DNA of 10,158 bases, taken from the NCBI GenBank assembly GCA_965218865.1, contig CBDCME010000054.1, positions 1 to 10,158 of the forward strand, written 5' to 3'. A program made the position numbers and the translations under genes. The notes beneath the pieces are model-generated. The model had not been told where the DNA came from, searched no databases, and worked only from the letters and a program-made list of their open reading frames with translations. Source of the DNA: CBDCME01 sp965218865 (lineage in GTDB: Bacteria > Pseudomonadota > Alphaproteobacteria > JAAXGF01). Positions 5,868-10,158 of the stretch are shown here, one piece after another. Numbering within the stretch: the first letter of the stretch is position 1; every line of letters starts with the position of its first letter.

Positions 5868-7615
5868 ATGCGGCTTTCCATCGGCCTTAAAATATTTTCC
5901 ATCGCGCTCGTCATGTCGGTGCTGTTGACGGCGGTCGCGGTGTACTCGGTCTTGAAGATGCAGGCGTACTCGGTCTTGAAGATGCACGAGATCGCGCGCG
6001 AATCCGACGTCGTCGCCGATTCGTATTTCTCTCTGATCGAACGCATTTCGGATTCCGAGGAACAGGTTCTGGAGCAGGAAATCATGCTCGAACGGCTGCG
6101 GCTCTTGGCGCGTGAACGGCCACGGGACGAAGATGCCATCGCCTCCGCCCGCGACACCTTCGAACAGCATCGCCAGCAGGCGGTCACGCATTTGCAGAGT
6201 ACCAGGGCACTGCTGGACGAGGTTGTGGACATCGATCCCTCGCGTGAGACCGCGCTGCAAGCGGGCAATCTTGAAGCCCGGTTGGAATTGGTCGCCCGAG
6301 AGCACGAGGATTTTACCGAACACGCGGAACAGCTCATCGCTTTCTCGCTCACCGGCCGCGAGGACGCGCGCGCCGCTTTCGCCGATCTGGTCAAAGCCGA
6401 GGAGCGCGAGTTCGATGAGTCAGTCAGCAGCCTGCGGCACAAGATCGGGGAATTCGCGCAGAAAGGTGCCCGACAGGCCCGAAATGACGCCGAGAATTGG
6501 GAGCAGCTTAGCCTGCTCCTTACCGGCGGCGCGATGTTGGCCGGGCTGGTGATGGCCGGCGCGATCACCATCGGTTTGGTACGGCCGGTCCGTCGCTTGC
6601 TGGACGGCATGCGTGGTGTCCAGGAAGGTAATCTCGACGTCACCATAGAGGCCACTTCGGGCGACGAAATCGGCCAGTTGACATTGGGTTTCAACGAAAT
6701 GGCCAAGGATCTCCGCGCCAAGGAGCGGATCAAGAGTATCTTCGGCCACTATGTCGATTCACGCATCGTCGAACAGCTGATCGCGCGGCCGGATTTGACC
6801 GAGCCCGGCGGTGAGCGGCGCGAGATGACCATTTTCTTTTCCGACATCGTCGGTTTTGCCTCGATTAGCGAGCAGCTCACGGCGGCGGCGCTGGTGGGCC
6901 TGATCAACGGCTACTTCACGGATATTACGGAACCGATTCGGGCCGAGAACGGTGTCGTGGACAAATTCATCGGTGACGCGATCATGGCCTTCTGGGGCCC
7001 ACCCTTCGTGCCTGAGGAGGAACACGCCGCGCGGGCTTGTCGGGCGGCGCTGGCCAGCCTGGAACTGCTCGAGGAATTCCAAAAAAAGGTCCCCGGACTC
7101 ACCGGACTCCGCACCAACCCGCCGCGGGTGGACATCCGCGTCGGCATCGCCACCGGTCCTGCCCTCGTCGGCAACGTCGGCTCGGCGACGCAGAAGAACT
7201 ACACCGGGGCGACACCGTGAACGTCGCCAGCCGGCTCGAAGGCGCCTGCAAGCAGTACGGCCTGCGCCTGTTGATCTCGCAAAGGACGCGCGAACACGCC
7301 GGCGGCACGATCGAGGCGCGTAAAATCGATTCCGTTGCCGTCAAGGGAAAGGACGAGGCGGTGCCGGTCTTCGATCCCCTGGCCGCCGGCGGCAAACTCG
7401 ACGATGAGACGGCGCGCCTGCGCGCATCCTACGAGACGGGCCTCGCCGCCTACCGTGGCCAGGACTGGGCCAAGGCGGAGGAGGCTTTCGTTAAGGCGCT
7501 AGAAATTTCGCCCGACGATTCGCCGAGCGTGGTGATGCGGGCCCGGGTCCTCCGTCTACGGGAAATAAACCCGCCGAGCAGCTGGGACGGAGTCTGGCGC
7601 ATGAGGACCAAATAA
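5868..7615 (+). pseudogene. Membrane HAMP/class III cyclase, frameshifted
   Basis: Predicted sensor cyclase. From ATG 5868: TM1 about 7-27, a long helical extracytoplasmic region about 42-212, TM2 about 215-237, HAMP about 238-288 (RPVRRLLDGM ... SGDEIGQLTLGFNEMA), then the cyclase domain with metal ligands D326 (FFSDIVGF) and D370 (KFIGDAIMAF), 44 apart. The frame stops at TGA 7218-7220 just after QKNYT. The homologous continuation GDTVNVASRLEGACK, with the Asn and Arg of the active site, is in the -1 frame from 7208 and runs to the stop at 7615, ending in a TPR-like helix pair and PPSSWDGVWRMRTK, typical of this family. Compared with the family pattern NYTxxGDTVN, four bases seem to be missing at about 7206. 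The product from frame 0 alone (450 residues) lacks the end of the catalytic core. A sequencing error or frameshifting cannot be excluded. Confidence 0.85.
5942..5989 (+). repeat. 24 bp tandem duplication in the membrane cyclase
   Basis: 5942-5965 and 5966-5989 match at 21 of 24 bases (shared core GTACTCGGTCTTGAAGATGC plus A). It encodes YSVLKMQA followed by YSVLKMHE at residues 26-41, just after TM1, and keeps the reading frame. It adds about two helical turns at the membrane exit. Confidence 0.9.
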
Positions 7616-7667
7616 ACCCTGGGCGGAGTGTGCCGCTCCTATTCGAGACCCCGGTCGGTGCCCACCC

Positions 7668-7695
7668 TTGACAACGACAATGGCGGCACTACAAC
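7668..7695 (+). promoter_or_regulatory. Likely sigma-70 promoter of the yceI-b561 operon
   Basis: A perfect -35, TTGACA (7668-7673), and a -10-like TACAAC (7690-7695, 4 of 6 matches) are separated by 16 bases, 46 bases before the yceI start codon. It lies between the stop of the cyclase pseudogene and yceI, so these two genes can be expressed independently of it. Confidence 0.5.
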
Positions 7696-7741
7696 CGCGA
7701 CAGGCACGCCCTCGAACCGATTCGATACAAAGGAAGTTCCG

Positions 7742-8323
7742 ATGAAATCCGTCACCCCGTCGCTTGTCCCGGCGCTCGCCGCCGCGCTCTTCGCCGCTTT
7801 CGCGTTCCCGGCGGGCGCGGCGAGTTACAAGATCGATCCCGCCCATTCCTTCATCCAATTCAGGACGGGGCATTTGGGGTTTAGCTGGCTGGTCGGTCGT
7901 TTCAACACCGTCGAGGGAACGTTGAATTACGATCCTTCCGCCGGCCAGGAAGCCCAGAGCATCAGCCTGACGATCGACGCCGCCAGCGTCGATACCAACC
8001 ACGCGGAGCGCGACAAGCATTTGCGCGGCGAGGATTTCTTCAACGTCAAAAAATACCCCACCGTCACCTTCAAGAGCACGAGCTATAGAGGTGACAAGAA
8101 CGGCGGCACCTTGACGGGCGATTTGACCCTGCTCGGCGTCACCAAGTCGATTTCCTTCCAGATCCGAACGATCGGCGAAGGGAACGATCCCTGGGGCGGG
8201 TACCGCGCCGGCTTCGAAGGTTCCTACACCCTCGCGCGCGACGAATTCGGCATGGGCTACGACCTCGGTCCCGCGGCAAGAAAGGTCGAGCTCGACCTCC
8301 TGATCGAGGGGATTAGGCGGTAA
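7742..8323 (+). CDS. yceI: YceI-family secreted lipid-binding protein
   Basis: 193 residues. The YceI family forms a lipocalin-like beta-barrel that binds long polyisoprenoid-type lipids. The N-terminus has a clear signal peptide (KSVTP, then an Ala/Leu/Phe-rich core, AGAA cleavage near residue 26), so it is predicted periplasmic. Family marks are YKIDPAHSFIQFRTGHLGFSW, the GTLNYD strand, NHAERDKHLRGEDFFNVKKYP, TFKST, LTGDLTLLGVTKSISF and an ending with ARDEFGMGYD. The start at 7742 is fixed by AAAGGAAG (7729-7736) 5 bases upstream and by the signal peptide beginning there; a longer frame from 7628 has no such support. Cytochrome b561 follows after 26 bases, an arrangement also known as yceJ-yceI in enterobacteria. 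Its physiological lipid is not known from sequence. Confidence 0.93.
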   Translation: MKSVTPSLVPALAAALFAAFAFPAGAASYKIDPAHSFIQFRTGHLGFSWLVGRFNTVEGTLNYDPSAGQEAQSISLTIDAASVDTNHAERDKHLRGEDFFNVKKYPTVTFKSTSYRGDKNGGTLTGDLTLLGVTKSISFQIRTIGEGNDPWGGYRAGFEGSYTLARDEFGMGYDLGPAARKVELDLLIEGIRR

Positions 8324-8349
8324 TGGAATAACCGGACACATCCCCCGCG

Positions 8350-8886
8350 ATGTCGCGAAACTCCGAGGACCGCTACGGACTGGTGAGCAAGCTTCTCCAT
8401 TGGTCCATCGCGTTCGGCATTATTGGACTCATTTGCCTCGGATGGTGGATGGTGGGCTTGAGCTATTACGACAGTTGGTACAACCGGGCCCTGGAGCTGC
8501 ACCGGGCCTTCGGCACGGTCGTCCTTTTCCTCGCCGTCCTCTTCATGATCTGGAAGATCCGGGTGCCGTCGCCGGGCCTTCAAAGCGAACTCCAACCCTG
8601 GGAAAAACAAGCGGCGCGGGGGGCTCATGCCATCTTGATCGTGGCGATGTTCGCGATCCCGTTAACTGGGTACTTGATCTCCACGTCAGCCGGCGCGGGC
8701 GTTCCAATCTTTGGCCTTTTTCAAATTCCCGCCATGCTGCCCAAGTCGGAAACCATGCGCGATTTGGCCATAGAGGCACACTATTACCTCGCCTACGGCC
8801 TGGTCGCGGTCATCGCCGCCCACGCCGGCGCCGCGTTCAAACATCAATTCATCGACAAACACGGCACCTTGAAACGGATGTTGTAA
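8350..8886 (+). CDS. Cytochrome b561 (CybB/YceJ-like)
   Basis: 178-residue inner-membrane di-heme b-type cytochrome predicted to move electrons between the quinone pool or periplasmic donors and acceptors. Four hydrophobic segments are seen (about 17-38, 52-71, 92-111, 144-163). Histidines H17 (LLHWSIA), H51 (ELHRAFG), H144 (EAHYYLAYG) and H158 (AAHAGAA) have spacings of 34 and 14 residues, as in the di-heme b561 family; H93 and H165 are further conserved-looking positions. The ribosome site before ATG 8350 is weak, but it lies 26 bases after yceI and is probably co-transcribed with it. The usual functional link is that YceI carries a lipid such as a quinone or isoprenoid and b561 handles the electrons; that is inference. 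Confidence 0.92.
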   Translation: MSRNSEDRYGLVSKLLHWSIAFGIIGLICLGWWMVGLSYYDSWYNRALELHRAFGTVVLFLAVLFMIWKIRVPSPGLQSELQPWEKQAARGAHAILIVAMFAIPLTGYLISTSAGAGVPIFGLFQIPAMLPKSETMRDLAIEAHYYLAYGLVAVIAAHAGAAFKHQFIDKHGTLKRML

Positions 8887-9018
8887 ACCACCGCCTTGCC
8901 GATAGCCGAGAGGAGACCTTGGCGATCAAGCGATCATGGCGCACCGTTGAGATCGATACGCTCCCGCTCGTTTGATCATCCAATCGACTGGAGACGCGAT
9001 GGCTGATGACCCCGCCCG

Positions 9019-9576
9019 TCACTCACACCTGGCATCCTCGGGGCAACCCATCAGCAAGAAATAGAGAAGAGGATATACGCTCGGCTCTATTCTCCACTCT
9101 GATTCAATCCCGACCGACCCGGCGTGACGGTTTTTTTCCAGCCAGCCTTCTCCAACGTCATCTTGGAAGCCCTTCCCGCCCCGTGGTGTATACATGCGCT
9201 TTCCAGCCATCAGGACAAGCAACCTGTGAAGATTTTTAAACGCATAGGTTTCTTCTATTTTAAATTCAATGTAATCGCGTATGTCACCCAAGTTTTTCCA
9301 ATTTCCATATTTCAGCGCGCAAAGAATAAGGAAGCGATCCCTTCCGACCTCCCCGCGTACCATGCGTTCCCACCATATTTTGTTCTCGTCCGCGTTCGGC
9401 AACTGACTTTTTCTGCCAAAATCTCCGAAGATGTTGACCGCGTCGAACGGACGCTCCGCACCGACGTTAACGTTTCCGTCGTCGCTCTCCACCTTCCGCT
9501 TCCTTGCTTCACCTGGGAAGCTGGGAAGAATTAGAAGAGCGACGACGAACAACCATAGTAGCTTGTCCACGGACAA
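9019..9576 (-). CDS. Secreted protein of unknown function
   Basis: Not recognised. 185 residues from TTG 9576, or 183 from GTG 9570; GGAGAAGGGG lies just upstream and allows either. The N-terminus is a convincing signal peptide (DKLLWLFVVALLILPSFPGEA, cleavage near GEA/RK). The mature part is acidic to neutral, with aromatic-rich segments (ENKIWWERM, YGNWKNLGDIRDYIEF) and a hydrophobic stretch YPLLYFLLMG near the end. It has two Cys at the C-terminus (GCPEDARCE) that could form a disulfide. No lipobox is seen. The DNA at about 9100-9600 is visibly richer in A/T than its neighbours, suggesting transfer. It is convergent with b561 (132-base gap) and no neighbour suggests a role. Confidence 0.6.
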   Translation of the reverse strand: MSVDKLLWLFVVALLILPSFPGEARKRKVESDDGNVNVGAERPFDAVNIFGDFGRKSQLPNADENKIWWERMVRGEVGRDRFLILCALKYGNWKNLGDIRDYIEFKIEETYAFKNLHRLLVLMAGKRMYTPRGGKGFQDDVGEGWLEKNRHAGSVGIESEWRIEPSVYPLLYFLLMGCPEDARCE

Positions 9577-9796
9577 ACCCCTTCTCCACCGCTACTTATG
9601 CACGGAAAATCAAGATTCCCCGGATGATTCCCTTTGAACGCCCAAAATCATAGCATAGATGGCGACCAGACCCGAAACCCGCCCTAATAGGCCAATCGCG
9701 AATTTGTCTTATGGATGGGGCTCGCCGCCTCGATTCACGCTGCGTGCAAACCTCGGTCCTTTCGAGACCGGCCGGATGACGATCGATCCCGTCATT

Positions 9797-9824
9797 CCTT
9801 CCTGGGGCGGCCACCCCAGGAAGG
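9797..9824. other. 11 bp perfect hairpin
   Basis: CCTTCCTGGGG (9797-9807) pairs with CCCCAGGAAGG (9814-9824) around a 6-base loop, 43 bases before repeat copy B. No T-tract follows on either strand, so it is not an obvious intrinsic terminator. The interval 9577-9866 around it holds no gene I can support. Confidence 0.5.
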
Positions 9825-9866
9825 CAAACCTAAAGTCCGCTGATTTGCGGAAACTTCATAAGCGTT

Positions 9867-9996
9867 TGTTCGAAAATGCGCGTCCGCGCATTTTTTGCGT
9901 CTGTTCCGGCCCTCGCCCCCACCCGGCCACCCACGAGAGTATGCTGATATGGGTGGCCGGGTGGGGGCGAGGGCCGGCGCCGCGAGTTTTCGAACA
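9867..9996 (-). repeat. Palindromic repeat element, copy B (inverted)
   Basis: 130 bases, the reverse complement of copy A at 4135-4259 with a few substitutions and a small length difference. The ends TGTTCGAAAA (9867-9876) and TTTTCGAACA (9987-9996) are perfect inverted repeats. The central stem is perfect over 28 bp (9906-9933 with 9950-9977) with a 16-base loop. No matching flanks like the AACC of copy A are seen. It contains no coding sequence. Confidence 0.88.
9873..9896 (+). terminator. Terminator-like hairpin inside repeat copy B
   Basis: AAAATGCGCG and CGCGCATTTT pair around a 2-base centre with six T at the 3' end (9891-9896), oriented for plus-strand transcription. No plus-strand gene ends directly before it here, so in this copy its role is unclear. 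Confidence 0.45.
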
Positions 9997-10014
9997 GACT
10001 ATTAAGACAAGCCG

Positions 10015-10035
10015 GGATGCTCGGGTCGAGCATCC
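10015..10035 (-). terminator. Hairpin, possible terminator of a minus-strand gene
   Basis: GGATGCTC (10015-10022) pairs perfectly with GAGCATCC (10028-10035) around a 5-base loop. On the minus strand it is followed by CGGCTTGTCTT, only weakly T-rich. It would lie 25 bases after the stop of the possible partial gene at 10060-10158. Confidence 0.3.
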
Positions 10036-10059
10036 ATCTCTCACCGGCGGTCGTAAAGA

Positions 10060-10158
10060 TCATCCCACTGCTCGATCAACGGGAACTTCCAGTCGCGTCT
10101 CCAGTGCATTAATACCAACCGCCCCTAACATTGACTTGTGCGATCCCACGCTCTGAGG
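10060..10158 (-). CDS. Possible 3' end of a minus-strand gene (partial)
   Basis: An open frame of 32 codons enters from the right edge and stops at 10060-10062; it reads PQSVGSHKSMLGAVG, then INALETRLEVPVDRAVG. A competing frame (ATG 10109 to stop 10041-10043) gives HWRRDWKFPLIEQWDDLYDR, which looks at least as protein-like. So either frame, or a frameshifted pair of them, could be the end of a gene. No family is recognised. Confidence 0.2.
   Translation of the reverse strand, partial: PQSVGSHKSMLGAVGINALETRLEVPVDRAVG

Noticed and set aside
5519..6733. A 404-codon open frame on the minus strand
   Set aside because: It is antisense to the clearly homologous HAMP-cyclase gene, its protein is a Ser/Arg-rich low-complexity shadow, and it has no recognisable domain.
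7620..7650. Short GC inverted repeat after the cyclase pseudogene as a terminator
   Set aside because: The stem is only about 4 bp and no T-tract follows.
8919..8975. Small open frame of 18 codons after b561 (TTG with AGGAG upstream)
   Set aside because: A ribosome-site-like sequence is present, but the peptide is too short and unlike anything known to support a gene.
8999..9061. Small open frame of 20 codons (ATG 8999 with GGAG upstream)
   Set aside because: It overlaps the end of the unknown secreted gene on the other strand and has no recognisable content.
1..10158. CRISPR array, toxin-antitoxin pair or phage-defence cluster
   Set aside because: No regularly spaced repeats, no paired small genes and no defence families were seen; the caspase fragment lacks its catalytic part and has no partner genes.

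Overview
The window is GC-rich bacterial DNA, probably from a proteobacterium. An alphaproteobacterium (Rhodospirillales-like) is my best guess. It rests on the mix of families (class III cyclases, a YceI/cytochrome b561 pair, a caspase-like remnant, an SLC13 symporter) and on codon usage by eye, and no marker gene is present to prove it. It reads as an accessory region with many rearrangements: one insertion sequence, two broken genes, and two inverted copies of a small palindromic repeat.

Layout. (1) 1-133: the last codons of an unidentified gene followed by a strong intrinsic terminator. (2) 144-1721: a complete IS5-family insertion sequence with an intact DDE transposase and recognisable terminal inverted repeats. 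(3) 1722-2236: non-coding sequence with a weak tRNA-like stretch. (4) 2258-2539: the signal peptide and first strand of a caspase-like (peptidase C14) protein, truncated and running antisense into the 3' end of the next gene. (5) 2449-3984, minus: a full-length SLC13/DASS divalent-anion symporter. (6) 4135-4259: copy A of the palindromic repeat. (7) 4264-5490, minus: a response regulator fused to a class III nucleotidyl cyclase domain. (8) 5491-5867: the divergent intergenic region. (9) 5868-7615: a membrane-bound HAMP/class III cyclase broken by a frameshift at about 7206, in the catalytic core. (10) 7742-8886: a secreted YceI-like protein and a cytochrome b561, probably one operon. (11) 9019-9576, minus: a secreted protein I do not recognise, in AT-richer DNA. 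(12) 9867-9996: copy B of the repeat, inverted relative to A. (13) 10000-10158: possible tail of another minus-strand gene.

How it fits together. The two cyclase genes are divergent. One is a soluble phospho-receiver cyclase and the other a membrane sensor cyclase, so the locus looks like a cyclic-nucleotide signalling pair. It may be decaying: the soluble protein has Glu where the second metal-binding Asp is expected, and the membrane one is frameshifted. YceI and b561 are often neighbours and probably act together at the membrane/periplasm.

The most distinctive signal is the roughly 125-130 bp repeat (copies A and B). It has 10 bp perfect terminal inverted repeats, a long GC-rich hairpin whose pairing is kept by a compensatory change between copies, a terminator-like hairpin, and G-tract spacing compatible with G-quadruplexes. 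It looks like a small non-autonomous mobile or REP-like element that may supply transcription terminators. I found no complete undescribed defence or metabolic system.
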